A stretch of 64,000 nucleotides of DNA, taken from assembly GCA_965247055.1 (NCBI GenBank), contig CBDFGE010000006.1:434001-498000 (forward strand). Reading direction: 5' to 3'. Source of the DNA: CBDFGE01 sp965247055 (GTDB taxonomy: Bacteria > Chloroflexota > Dehalococcoidia > Lucifugimonadales > JAGWBF01). Positions 43,551-52,252 of this stretch are shown piece by piece. The notes under the pieces are model-generated. The model was not told the origin of the DNA and made no database searches. It was given only the letters and a program-made list of their open reading frames with translations. A program made the position numbers and the translations under genes. Every line of letters starts with the position of its first letter. The first letter of the stretch is position 1.

Positions 43551-43639
43551 GTCATTCTGAGGGAGAGCAGCGACCGAAGAATCTGGAAGGGAGGGGCTAC
43601 CCCCGCCTACCCCAGATTCCTCGCTTCGCTCAGAATGAC
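43551..43639. repeat. Dispersed inverted-repeat element (MITE-like)
   Basis: The left arm begins GTCATTCTGAGGGAGAGCAG and ends AATCTGG; the right arm is CCAGATTCCTCGCTTCGCTC followed by AGAATGAC. The arms are imperfect complements of about 30 bp around a 25-bp centre. Sequences of the form GTCATTCTGAGCGAAGCGAGG are widespread non-coding repeats in several bacterial groups. A single copy is seen in this window. Confidence 0.75.
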
Positions 43640-43666
43640 TTCTATCAATCTCAAGTTGACTGAGTA

Positions 43667-43834
43667 CTAGCCCCCGCGGAACAGCTTGTTCCTGCTCCCA
43701 TCCGGGCAACTAGAGTTGGTGCAGAACCAGAACACCTGGGGCATGGGCGGCACACGTAGGCCGTCCAGCTCCCTCCTCATGCCCTCGCCACAGGCTGGGC
43801 AGGCGGCGCGCTCCGGTCTCTCTGGCGTGGTCAT
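43667..43834 (-). CDS. Small zinc-ribbon protein (55 residues)
   Basis: Reading the minus strand from ATG 43834 gives a 55-residue protein with CPACGEGM near residues 12-19 and FWFCTNSSCPDG near residues 36-46, a four-cysteine zinc ribbon. AGGGAGA lies about 8 bp upstream. The arrangement (CPxCG, then WxCxNxxC) is like many small uncharacterised zinc ribbons. Its function is unknown. Confidence 0.65.
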   Translation of the reverse strand: MTTPERPERAACPACGEGMRRELDGLRVPPMPQVFWFCTNSSCPDGSRNKLFRGG

Positions 43835-44126
43835 CTGCAATCTCCCTCACACGGTATACTGGCGCAGCTCGCCTCCGATCTGCGTTTACAGTCCTCGCGC
43901 CCTCAGAAGCTGAATAGGCAGGAGGCCGGCCCACCTGCCCGCTGCTCAGAACCTGTCCCCTCGTTCAGCCCCGCGGGCCGCCGCTTCATAGCTAGAGATT
44001 ATACCAGGAAAGCGCGCCGGGCTTTGAAACTGACGCGGATTTTTCACACGTTTGCGGCCTAGCTTCCCTACTATAGGGATGTGTACGCTGCCGCAGCGAA
44101 GTGCGGAATAGGAGGGTGCCAGAGGG

Positions 44127-45608
44127 ATGCGAAAGTACCGGCTGACCCTCCTGTTTGCCATCACCGCTCTGGTGGCGATAGCCGTCGCCGCCCTGATAAC
44201 AAACCGGGTGACTGGAGATCTGGCGGAGAACAACCTGATAAGGATCGCGGAGGAGAACACGGCTCGGGACGGGCTGCACATGGAGGCGATGATGAGGCGC
44301 GAGCATCACATGTCCGACATGCAGCAGCCCGTGGCGCTTACGCTGGACCAGCTGGTCGGCCCCGAGGGTCTGGACATCCGCTTTCCCACGCTAGTCGAGG
44401 GGCTGAACGTCGTGAAGTTTAACGTCTTCGACCTGAACGGCACGACGGTGTGGAGCACGGACGCCAATACCATAGGCATAACGAAAACAGAGAGTCCCCT
44501 GTTCGGAAAGGCTGCCGCCGGGGGCACGGCGTCCAAGTTCGCCGGCGACCGCGAGGTCGTGCACCTGGATGGGGTCACACGCCGGATCGACGTGGTGGAG
44601 ACCTACCTGCCTTTGAGAGAGGCCCGCCAGGGCAACATCATCGGCGTAATGGAGATCTACAGGGACGTCGCCGACGACGTAGCCATCCAGGTCGATGACG
44701 CGAAGGCCGCCGTGCTATGGACCACTCTGGCGACCATGGGGGGCCTCTTCGCGGTGCTCCTGGGGTTCGTCGTCGTGGCCGATCTCAGGATATACCGTTC
44801 CAACAGGCGGGAGGTTGCGTTTGTCGAGGACGCCAACCATACCCTGGAAGTGCGAGTCCGGGACCGGACCCAGGAGCTAGAGGACTCGAGCCGGCAGCTT
44901 CTGGAAGCGCAGGAGCACCTGGTCCGCACCGAAAAGCTGTCCGCCATCGGCCAGCTGGCCGGGGGCGTGGCCCACGACCTCCGCAGCCCCCTGGGCGCCA
45001 TCAACAATGCGGTGTACTACCTGAAGAAACGCCTGGGGTCCGAGGAGCTGGCCCAGTCGAACCCCAAGGTCCCCGAGTTCCTGAACATCATCCAGGGCGA
45101 GGTCCAGCACTCCAACGAGATAATCTCCGATCTCCTGACCTTTGCCCGGGTAAACACCCCCTCCCTCTCCCCCACCGACCTGGGGGCGACGATAAGAGGC
45201 GCCCTGTCCAGCCTGGAGCTCAAAGAGACCGTGCACCTGGTCGAGCGGCTCGATCCCGACCTGCCCAAGGTGATGGCCGATGGAGAGCAGCTACACCGGG
45301 TCTTCACCAACCTGGCTCTCAACGCCCAGGACGCCATGCCCGACGGAGGTGAACTCACCGTAAGCAACAGAACCGTGGACGGATGCGTCGAGGTGTCGTT
45401 TAGCGATACGGGGATAGGGATTGGCGAGGAGGACATGAAGCGGGTCTTTGAGCCCCTGTTCACCACCAAGGCCCGGGGCACGGGCCTCGGTCTTTCCGCA
45501 TGCCAGCAGATAGTGTCCAAGCACGGCGGCTCCATCGCCGTGGTGAGCGTGCCCGGCGAGGGCGCCACCTTCAAGGTGAGGCTACCCCTGAACGGCGGCG
45601 CGGACTGA
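44127..45608 (+). CDS. Membrane sensor histidine kinase
   Basis: A 493-residue sensor kinase. Membrane helices at about residues 7-25 and 195-218 enclose an extracytoplasmic sensor region of about 165 residues. A coiled-coil linker leads to the dimerisation domain, with the phosphorylated His283 in GGVAHDLRSPLG. The ATPase domain has the N box (NLALNAQDAM), DTGIGI at 427-432 and GTGLGL at 451-456. It is followed after 12 bp by its response regulator. The stimulus is unknown; sulfur supply is a guess from the neighbouring transporter. Confidence 0.92.
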   Translation: MRKYRLTLLFAITALVAIAVAALITNRVTGDLAENNLIRIAEENTARDGLHMEAMMRREHHMSDMQQPVALTLDQLVGPEGLDIRFPTLVEGLNVVKFNVFDLNGTTVWSTDANTIGITKTESPLFGKAAAGGTASKFAGDREVVHLDGVTRRIDVVETYLPLREARQGNIIGVMEIYRDVADDVAIQVDDAKAAVLWTTLATMGGLFAVLLGFVVVADLRIYRSNRREVAFVEDANHTLEVRVRDRTQELEDSSRQLLEAQEHLVRTEKLSAIGQLAGGVAHDLRSPLGAINNAVYYLKKRLGSEELAQSNPKVPEFLNIIQGEVQHSNEIISDLLTFARVNTPSLSPTDLGATIRGALSSLELKETVHLVERLDPDLPKVMADGEQLHRVFTNLALNAQDAMPDGGELTVSNRTVDGCVEVSFSDTGIGIGEEDMKRVFEPLFTTKARGTGLGLSACQQIVSKHGGSIAVVSVPGEGATFKVRLPLNGGAD

Positions 45609-45620
45609 GGAGGGACGGAG

Positions 45621-46127
45621 ATGGCACAGGACCGACCCCGGATCATGGTGGTGGACGACGATCCAGGAATGCGCATCACCCTGGAGGGGATACTGGAGGA
45701 CGAAGGCTTTGAGGTCGTCGGCGTCGAGGACGGGCACCGGGCGATAGACCTGGCGAAGGATACTCGCTTCGCCCTCATCCTCATGGATATCAAGATGCCC
45801 GGGATAAACGGGGTGGACGCCTACAAGGAGATCAAGAAGGTTAGTCCGGAGTCAGTGGTGGTCATGCTGACCGGCTACTCGGTGGAAGGTCTCGTGAAGG
45901 AGGCACTGGCCGAGGGGGCCTATGCCGTGGTCTACAAGCCCTTCGCCGTTGAGCAGCTGATGGACATCGTACACACTATTCTAGATACGTCCTGCGTACT
46001 GGTGGTGGACGACCGTAGCCCACGATGGTGCCCAGGATCCCGCCCTCTTCCACCGGGTGCCCGTTGGGCCAGGGATGAACCGAGATGTCTTCGGGACGCA
46101 CCAGGACCTCGAAGGCCGTGTTCTTGA
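45621..46127 (+). CDS. Response regulator, truncated second receiver domain
   Basis: The frame gives 168 residues. Residues 5-122 are a complete receiver domain: Asp12-Asp14, phosphoacceptor Asp56 (LILMDIKMPG), Thr84 and Lys106. Residues 125-132 (CVLVVDDR) look like the first strand of a second receiver domain. After that the sequence becomes a random-looking translation of the antisense of the ABC transporter gene. The true coding part ends near 46015, so this is a partial gene joined to foreign sequence, or an assembly chimera. No DNA-binding domain is present. Confidence 0.82.
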   Translation: MAQDRPRIMVVDDDPGMRITLEGILEDEGFEVVGVEDGHRAIDLAKDTRFALILMDIKMPGINGVDAYKEIKKVSPESVVVMLTGYSVEGLVKEALAEGAYAVVYKPFAVEQLMDIVHTILDTSCVLVVDDRSPRWCPGSRPLPPGARWARDEPRCLRDAPGPRRPCS

Positions 46128-46905
46128 ACATCCTTCCGAGACCTCCCTGGGGTTCGGTAGAGAACACGTTGACCCTACCTATGAAACGGGCGACGAACTG
46201 GCTTGCAGGATGGTCGTAGATGTTCCTGGGGATGTCTATCTGCTCGAACCGGCCCTGGTTCATAATCGCCACCCTGTCACCCAGCTCCAGGGCCTCCCGC
46301 TGGTCGTGGGTTACCAGAATGGTTGGGACCCCCAGCTCCCGCTGCCACCTTCTGGTATCGGCCCTCAGCTTTTGGCGCACCTTCGCGTCCACGGCTCCGA
46401 AGGGCTCGTCCAGTAACAACAGCCTCGGCCTGGGAGCCAGCGCCCTGGCCAGGGCGACCCTCTGCTGCTGCCCACCGGAGAGCTGGCTGGGCTTTCTGTC
46501 CGCCAGGCCTTTCAGCCCCATAAGGGCGACCAGCTCCGCTACCCGCCGCCGTCGCTCCGGCGCCGGCAGCTTTCGTATCCTCAGCCCGAAGCCGATGTTA
46601 TCGGCGACGGTCATGTGCTTGAACAGTGCATACCCCTGGAACATGAACCCTATGTTACGGGCCCGCGGTGGGAGCCTGTCCACCCTCCGGCCGCCCACGT
46701 AAACCTCCCCACCGGTGGGGTCCTCCAGGCCAGCTATCAGCCTGAGGATGGTCGACTTCCCGCAGCCGCTGGGCCCGACCATCGCCAGGAACTCGCTCTC
46801 GCCCACGTCTAGGTCCACCCCGTCAACCGCGACGCTCCGGTCACTGTGGTTGCCGGAGCTCGCGAACCACTTGCTGAGGTTCCTCAGAGATATTGCGCTT
46901 TCCAC
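45976..46905 (-). CDS. cysA: Sulfate/thiosulfate ABC transporter ATPase, C-terminus truncated
   Basis: The ATPase domain is complete: Walker A VGPSGCGKSTILRL, signature LSGGQQQRVALARALAP, Walker B LLLLDEPFGAVDAKV and the switch histidine in LVTHDQREALELGDR. GTG 46905 behind GGAGGGAAGACCC is preferred to the ORF start at 46953. The C-terminal TOBE-like segment VRPEDISVHPWPNGHP is followed only by GILGTIVGY. Then the frame runs antisense through the response regulator for a few residues. CysA-type ATPases normally have about 40 more residues. It overlaps the permease gene by 65 bp. Confidence 0.85.
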   Translation of the reverse strand: MESAISLRNLSKWFASSGNHSDRSVAVDGVDLDVGESEFLAMVGPSGCGKSTILRLIAGLEDPTGGEVYVGGRRVDRLPPRARNIGFMFQGYALFKHMTVADNIGFGLRIRKLPAPERRRRVAELVALMGLKGLADRKPSQLSGGQQQRVALARALAPRPRLLLLDEPFGAVDAKVRQKLRADTRRWQRELGVPTILVTHDQREALELGDRVAIMNQGRFEQIDIPRNIYDHPASQFVARFIGRVNVFSTEPQGGLGRMFKNTAFEVLVRPEDISVHPWPNGHPVEEGGILGTIVGYGRPPPVRRTYLE

Positions 46906-47773
46906 GGGTCTTCCCTCCTTTTTCCATCGCCCTAGTAATGAATTTGAACCCAACGAACAGGATGAAGGATATTATCACCAGCACGACCGACATCGAGTTG
47001 GCCGCCTCTATGTTGCCCTTGTTGAACTCGGAGAATATGTATAAGGGAGCCGTCTGGGTGCGCAGCGCCAGGTTGCCCGAGACCATGATGGTGGCGCCGA
47101 ACTCGCCCAGGGACCGGGCGAAGGTAAACACGCAGCCGGAAATGAGGCCTCCCTTTATAGAGGGGAGGATGACGCTGGTGAATATCTGAAAGCCGTTGGC
47201 CCCCATCGTCTTCGCCGCCTCTTCCTGGCTCCTGTCCATCTCCTGGAGGATGGGCCCCACTGCCCGTACCACGTAGGGCAGGGTCATGAAAACGTGGGCG
47301 ATGAGGATACCTGGGAAGGCAAACATGACGGTTATGCCCGACCCCTCGAACATCTTGCCCAGTATCCCCACGGGCCCGTAGAGCAGCAGCAGGGTAAATC
47401 CGGTTACCGAAGCGGGTATCGCTATCGGCAGGTCGATCAACGAGTCGAGGAAGCCCTTGAGGGGAAACTCGTGCCTTACCAGGATAAAGGCCACGACGAT
47501 GCCCATCAGGCCGTTTATCACCGTCGTGGCCAGGGCGAGGAGGATGGTGAACCTGAGGGAGAACAGCGCCTCCGGGGAGGAGACGCTCTCCCAGAATACC
47601 CCAGGCCCTTTGCTCGAGGCGTACTGGAGCATAGAGGCTAATGGAAGAATGACCAGCAGGGCCAGGAAGCCCACGCCCATTCCTACGAACGCCAGTTTGC
47701 GGAAGTCGGGGAGCGGGGGCCTGAACCTTGTCCCTATCTCTGCGACGGGTCGACGTTGGGATTCCATGCTCAT
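46841..47773 (-). CDS. Sulfate ABC transporter permease
   Basis: A 310-residue binding-protein-dependent transport permease of the CysT/CysW type. Six hydrophobic helices are evident, and the EAA loop reads EEAAKTMGANGFQIFTSVILPSIKGG. ATG 47773 overlaps the binding protein stop (ATGA). Sulfate systems usually have two permeases; here a single one is present, as in some molybdate-type systems, so it may act as a homodimer. Its tail overlaps the ATPase start. Confidence 0.85.
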   Translation of the reverse strand: MSMESQRRPVAEIGTRFRPPLPDFRKLAFVGMGVGFLALLVILPLASMLQYASSKGPGVFWESVSSPEALFSLRFTILLALATTVINGLMGIVVAFILVRHEFPLKGFLDSLIDLPIAIPASVTGFTLLLLYGPVGILGKMFEGSGITVMFAFPGILIAHVFMTLPYVVRAVGPILQEMDRSQEEAAKTMGANGFQIFTSVILPSIKGGLISGCVFTFARSLGEFGATIMVSGNLALRTQTAPLYIFSEFNKGNIEAANSMSVVLVIISFILFVGFKFITRAMEKGGKTRGKRNISEEPQQVVRELRQPQ

Positions 47774-48771
47774 TTGATCTCTCTCTGGACCTGTCTCCAG
47801 GTACTCTCGATGATGGTTGAGGTGGCCTCCTGCCACCCCCCCAGGTAGTCCACGGTGAAGGGCATCTCCACTTCGGGGTACCTGTCAGCGTACCTCTCCA
47901 TTATGCGGTCGTCCCATACCCGGAAGTTGTTCCTCGCCAGGGCTTCCTGGCTGTCCTCGGTCCAGAGGAAGTCCACCAGCGCCCGCACCACGTCCCGGTC
48001 TTCGTTGCCCACGTTCCTGTCCACGATCACCACCTTTGGCTCTATGTATATGGTGCTTTTAGGCACGATGATCTCGTACTCCTTGCCCCTGGAGATGTCC
48101 AGAAGCGCCTCGTTTTCATAGGTGAGAAGGGCGTCCCCGTACCCCAGCCCGAACTGGGTCAAGGCCCTTCTGGCGGACTCGGGCAGGCTTCCGGCGTTGA
48201 GGCTGACCGTCTTGATGAGCTCAAGGGCCCGTTCCCTGCCGGCGTCGCCACCTGTCTTGAGCGAGGAACCGTAGAGCGCCAGAATCGCCCACTGGGCGCC
48301 CCCGGAGGTAGTTGGATCGGGGTAGACCACGTCCACCCCCTCCCGGCCGGCATCCTCGAAGGAGTAGAGGCCCTTGGGGTTGTCCTTGCGGGTGACGATG
48401 CAGGCGATGGTGTAGGCGTACGTGCCCCGGTCCCTGAAGTCCCTCCAGTCGGTGCTGATCAGTCCCGCCTTCTCGATGTTCACGGCGTCCATCTCGGTGG
48501 CCAGCATGGCTATCTGGGCCGGAGCGCCGAAAGCGATCTGATTCGTGATGGTGCCCGAGCTTGCAAAGGAGGTAACAACCCGTACGTCCTGGCCGGTACT
48601 CTCGTTCCAGTGCCTCCCGAATGCCGGGATGATATCCGATTTCATGACCTCCTCCATCGTGCTGAACCCGTAGAGGACCACGGTCTTCTCCCCAGCATCA
48701 CCGGAGCCGCATCCGGCGGCCGTCTCTAACGCCATCGCCGGGAGCAACGCCACGAACGATCTTGTGGCCAT
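47770..48771 (-). CDS. Sulfate/thiosulfate-binding protein
   Basis: A 333-residue periplasmic-type binding protein with an N-terminal signal of about 20 residues ending in TAAGCGSGD, a possible lipobox though not a good one. It has GFSTMEEVMK and VVTSFASSGTITNQIAFG near the start and VVYPDPTTSGGAQWAILALYG in the middle; the PxTSGGA loop is characteristic of the Sbp/CysP family. It is the first gene of the transporter set, upstream of the permease and ATPase. Confidence 0.88.
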   Translation of the reverse strand: MATRSFVALLPAMALETAAGCGSGDAGEKTVVLYGFSTMEEVMKSDIIPAFGRHWNESTGQDVRVVTSFASSGTITNQIAFGAPAQIAMLATEMDAVNIEKAGLISTDWRDFRDRGTYAYTIACIVTRKDNPKGLYSFEDAGREGVDVVYPDPTTSGGAQWAILALYGSSLKTGGDAGRERALELIKTVSLNAGSLPESARRALTQFGLGYGDALLTYENEALLDISRGKEYEIIVPKSTIYIEPKVVIVDRNVGNEDRDVVRALVDFLWTEDSQEALARNNFRVWDDRIMERYADRYPEVEMPFTVDYLGGWQEATSTIIESTWRQVQREIK

Positions 48772-48819
48772 ATCAGAAAGCCTCCAATGCCTGGTGTGTC
48801 CCGTACCAGGCTTGTTGGG

Positions 48820-49476
48820 CTACACCCTTGAGGTCCTGGCTATCCCGTATAGATCCCGCAGGTACTGGTAGAAGTTCCGGGCCGCGGTTGCTCGAACATG
48901 GACATAGCCGTCATCCCCGTAAACAACCAGGTCCGCCTCGCTCAGCTTGTCCACCGCCGAAATCCCCTCTATTATCCGGGGCAGAAACAGGCTCAAGCGT
49001 CCCATCTCCTCCGCGGTGTACTTGACGTGGAACTGGTCCCAAGTCCGGGCGGCCCTGTCCCCGTAGATCCGCAGGAAGAGCCGTATCGAGTTGGGGCCCA
49101 GAGAGGCCGAATATATTGTCTGGGCCGGCGCCCGGCCCACCCGACGCTCGAACTCCCGCACGGTGTTTATGGCCTGTTCGGCCAGGGGGGTACGCACGTA
49201 CAGTGGCTCGTCGTCCTGCTGCATCCGTATCAACCCGTATCGCAGCAGCATGTGGAGGTGCCTGTGCCACTCGTTGACCCCCGACCGGACCCTCAGCTCC
49301 TCTATCGCTCCTTCGGTAAGAGCGACCTCCAGCGCCTGAAGGAGACGAAGCCTGAAGTAGTCGCCCCTTGGAGACGTCAGGCATGAGTGTAGCTCCGCGA
49401 CCTGGTCAGCCTGCCTGAACACTTCTTTGATTGTCTGTCCCGCTAGCTCGTTGGGCACAGCTTCATGGGCTATCAC
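48820..49476 (-). CDS. Hypothetical protein, possible winged-helix regulator
   Basis: A 218-residue protein starting at GTG 49476. Residues about 45-95 (LLQALEVALTEGAIEELRVRSGVNEWHRHLHMLLRYGLI in part) resemble a winged-helix DNA-binding domain. I recognise no named family. The start overlaps the stop of the symporter remnant by 4 bp (GTGA), and the sulfate binding-protein gene starts about 50 bp downstream. It could link the symporter and sulfate transporter, but that is inference. Confidence 0.6.
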   Translation of the reverse strand: MIAHEAVPNELAGQTIKEVFRQADQVAELHSCLTSPRGDYFRLRLLQALEVALTEGAIEELRVRSGVNEWHRHLHMLLRYGLIRMQQDDEPLYVRTPLAEQAINTVREFERRVGRAPAQTIYSASLGPNSIRLFLRIYGDRAARTWDQFHVKYTAEEMGRLSLFLPRIIEGISAVDKLSEADLVVYGDDGYVHVRATAARNFYQYLRDLYGIARTSRV

Positions 49477-49772
49477 GACGGCCTCCCTACGCTGCTGGCT
49501 ACCTGGTGCTCCTCGCCCAGGAATCGTCTGACGTACGTCTCGTTCAAGATGATGGCGTAGAGATAGTTGTTGGTGGTGTTGCCCCCAGTCCTGAAGGAGT
49601 CGGGCACGCCTATCTGCAACCCCAGGTACAGGGTCAGGAACAATGGAAGGGCCTCGGGAGGTATGCCCAGGACTAGATCAAAGGGCCCGGCGAAGAGAAG
49701 TAGCTCTCCCGGGATACCGGGGATGCCGAAGCTGATTAGAAAGGCCACTGGGATACACAGCAACAGCTCTAG
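49473..49772 (-). pseudogene. Dicarboxylate/cation symporter, 3' part
   Basis: The distal part of a sodium:dicarboxylate-type (SDF) symporter gene, cut off by an insertion element. It contains CIPVAFLISFGIPGIPGE and the late signature RTGGNTTNNYLYAIILNETY. Reading continues in frame into the IS left end. The CTAG at 49769-49772 is one copy of the target duplication. Removing the element and one CTAG copy gives LRFSLLELLLCIPVAFL in frame with the 5' part. Confidence 0.75.
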
Positions 49773-51140
49773 CAGGCTGCTGAAGAAAGGGTTCTATGGT
49801 CGCGAAACGACCTGGTAATAGCTCATATCGTTGCTCGATGAGTGCTTTGGGAAGGTCTGAAGCCACTTTCCTGGGTTGCAGGAGTTCCCTTTTCGCCCCT
49901 GTCAGGGCGTTGAGGGCAGACTCCGTCCTTGGGAAGTCATGCTGCCTGCAGGACCGGAGCCTCCTGTAGCTGGGTCATGAGCAGCTTGGCCATCCGCACC
50001 AGGTTATACGCAGTGGCCACCAGGTAGCCTGCTAGTCCCGTCTTGTCCACCCCTCGATACCTGGTCTTCCGAAACCCACCGACCGTCTTCATCCACCCGA
50101 AGATCTCCTCCACCCGCTTTCGTATTCGCTGGCTCACCCGGTAGCCCGGATGCCGGGTTGTCCGCCCGTCGATGGCGCTGCGCCGGCCACTGGTGTTCTG
50201 GGCCACGTGAGGCGTGACCCTTCGGTTGCGCATCGCTTCCACACAATCCCGCGTGTCGTAGTTCTTGTCCCCACCCAGGGTCCTGGGGTGGAAGCCCCGC
50301 TCCTTCGCCCCCTCCAGGAGCTTCGGGACCGCATCTCGCTCCGCCGTCCCGCTCGCCTCGCTCACCTGGAAGTCCGTCAGCAGCCCGTTCCGGTTCTCCA
50401 TCAGGGCGTGGGCCATGAACACCAGCTTGGCTTCCTTCCCTTTGCCTTTCCGAAACAATCGGGCTTCCGGGTCCGTGGTGCTTTGGTGGGTCTTATTGCG
50501 CCGTTTCTCCCCGTGAAAGTCCACCGACGGGTTGCCGGGGTCCCCGTCGTCCGAGGCCGGCTCTCCCCCTTTGGACTTGAAGCTTTTCAGACTGGCCGCC
50601 GCCTCAATCAGCGTCCCGTCCACGGTGAAGTGCTCGTCCGAGAGTAAGCCGTGCCGGTCGGCCCCCACCAGGACCGTGGCAAACAGCTGTTGCCCCACTG
50701 CGTGCTCCAGCAGCCGCTGCCGGTTCTTGGTGAACACCGTCGGGTCAAAGCTGGACTCCAGGAGGGTCATATCCAGGAACCAACGATACAGCATGTTGTA
50801 GTCCAACTCCTCGCAGAACGCCCGCTCGCTGCGCACAGAAAACAGGGCGATGAGCAGCGAGGCCTTGAGTAGGCGCTCCGGTGGGATGGAGGGCCGCCCT
50901 ACCTCGGCATACATCCGGTCAAACTCGGAGGACAGCTCCCGGAGGGCCTCATCCGCCAGCGCCTTGATAGTCCGCAAGGGATGGTCCGGCGGCACCCGCC
51001 CGTCCATATCCACGAAGGTCAACATGGGGACCTGGGGCTCCTGGCATCCGCGCATTGGGGCACCTCCAAAGATGGTCTGCCCCTATTTTATCCCAGAAGA
51101 GCCTCGGATACACCGTGAACAAGAGTTTTTCCGCAGCCTG
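49773..51140 (-). mobile_element. IS5-like insertion sequence with 4-bp target duplication
   Basis: A 1368-bp element. Its terminal inverted repeats begin CAGGCTGCTGAAGAAAGG at the left and CAGGCTGCGGAAAAACTC at the right (complement of 51140-51123). It is flanked by direct CTAG repeats (49769-49772 and 51141-51144), matching the YTAR target of IS5-like elements. One transposase gene fills most of it. Intact ends and an uninterrupted gene suggest recent, possibly active, transposition. Confidence 0.88.
49937..51055 (-). CDS. IS5 family transposase
   Basis: A 372-residue DDE transposase. The N-terminal DUF772-type domain has RVPPDHPLRTIKALADEAL and RSERAFCEELDYNMLYRWF. The catalytic domain has the first Asp in EHFTVDGTLIEA, a later one in GGDKNYDTRDCVEA, and a Glu in VEEIFGWMKTVGGFRKTR. 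The gene is complete, which supports activity of the element. Confidence 0.92.
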   Translation of the reverse strand: MRGCQEPQVPMLTFVDMDGRVPPDHPLRTIKALADEALRELSSEFDRMYAEVGRPSIPPERLLKASLLIALFSVRSERAFCEELDYNMLYRWFLDMTLLESSFDPTVFTKNRQRLLEHAVGQQLFATVLVGADRHGLLSDEHFTVDGTLIEAAASLKSFKSKGGEPASDDGDPGNPSVDFHGEKRRNKTHQSTTDPEARLFRKGKGKEAKLVFMAHALMENRNGLLTDFQVSEASGTAERDAVPKLLEGAKERGFHPRTLGGDKNYDTRDCVEAMRNRRVTPHVAQNTSGRRSAIDGRTTRHPGYRVSQRIRKRVEEIFGWMKTVGGFRKTRYRGVDKTGLAGYLVATAYNLVRMAKLLMTQLQEAPVLQAA

Positions 51141-52216
51141 CTAGAAGGGAGAAACGGAGTCCCAGGATGCTTCCGACCAGGCCCAGAAGGATGATGGCGC
51201 AGATCAGGGTGCCGTTGGTGCAGAGGACGTTTCCTGCGCCGACGACGATCCTCCTTACCGTCGGGCGGACCCAGGGAGCATGTGCTCAGGATATACAGGT
51301 TGAGGGGCGTCGCCAGGGTCTCGGAGCTCGTGGACCACAGGAGTGGGTAGGCCTTTACCCAGTAGTTCTTGAAGTAGCCACGCACCGAAAACAGGTTGGA
51401 CTTGTATTTGGCTAGCGCCAGTATGGCGAAGTGCCAGATGAAACAGCCCACAGCGACCAGAAGGGAACCCGCTACGTAGGCGGTGACCATGCCGGCGGTG
51501 GTGTTGGGATCGATCTGGATCCCCAGTATGTCCAGTTTTGCGAAGCTGGTTATGGCCCCATCGAGCCCCAACTCGCCCTCCAGCCGCTCGGGTATGGACT
51601 GGATGTAGACCCCCACGGCGAACATCAAGAAAGGGATCAGCGGTTGCATATACTGGTCCGCGTACTCGATGGCTGTAACGCCCTTTTCAAGCAGGTTGGC
51701 GAGGGGTTTCACCCTGACAGCCACCAGGCCCGTGATTACCGCGGCGTAGATGGCCCAGAAGAACTGGCTGGCGATCAGCGTCGTGACCAGGGACCTGGAG
51801 GTCTGGAGCATGGCGTCTCCCACGGTGAACAGCACGGCCCAGAGAAGGGCGAGCACCTTGGTCCCGGCCAGCCAGCTTATGACGTAGAGGCCGAACTTAC
51901 TCCTCCTGCGGGTCGAAAATATCCTGGAGAGCACCGGGGCCAGGACCAGGAAGATTAGAAATGGGGCCCCGTAGCTATAACCCTCGATAAAGGCGTCGGC
52001 GGAGGAGGTCACGACTCTGGTAAGGTGACCCGATGCGGCCCCCAGCAGAATACCGGCGGCCAAAGCGACGATAAAACTGAAGGGAAGGAGGATGGCCGTC
52101 TTGGTCTTGATGGCATGCCACACCGCAAGGGCGGGCGCCCAGGATATGACCGAGTCGGACAGATGCCTGGCTTTGTCGGGTACGTATGGCGTGCCGCCGG
52201 TGTTGTCGATTTTCAT
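51141..52216 (-). pseudogene. Dicarboxylate/cation symporter, 5' part, frameshifted and interrupted
   Basis: The start of an SDF-family symporter (PF00375-like) with several membrane helices and the YGAPFLIFLVLAPVLSRIF and LLWSTSSETLATPLNLYI segments. The frame open from ATG 52216 loses homology near 51290. In another frame the expected reading resumes with VRRIVVGAGNVLCTNGTLIC, which corresponds to the family's second signature region. The gene is then cut by the IS at 51140. It therefore carries two lesions, one of them possibly a sequence error. Confidence 0.72.
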
Positions 52217-52252
52217 GGAAATGATTCCCTCCCTTCCGATCCTCGCCGCTGC

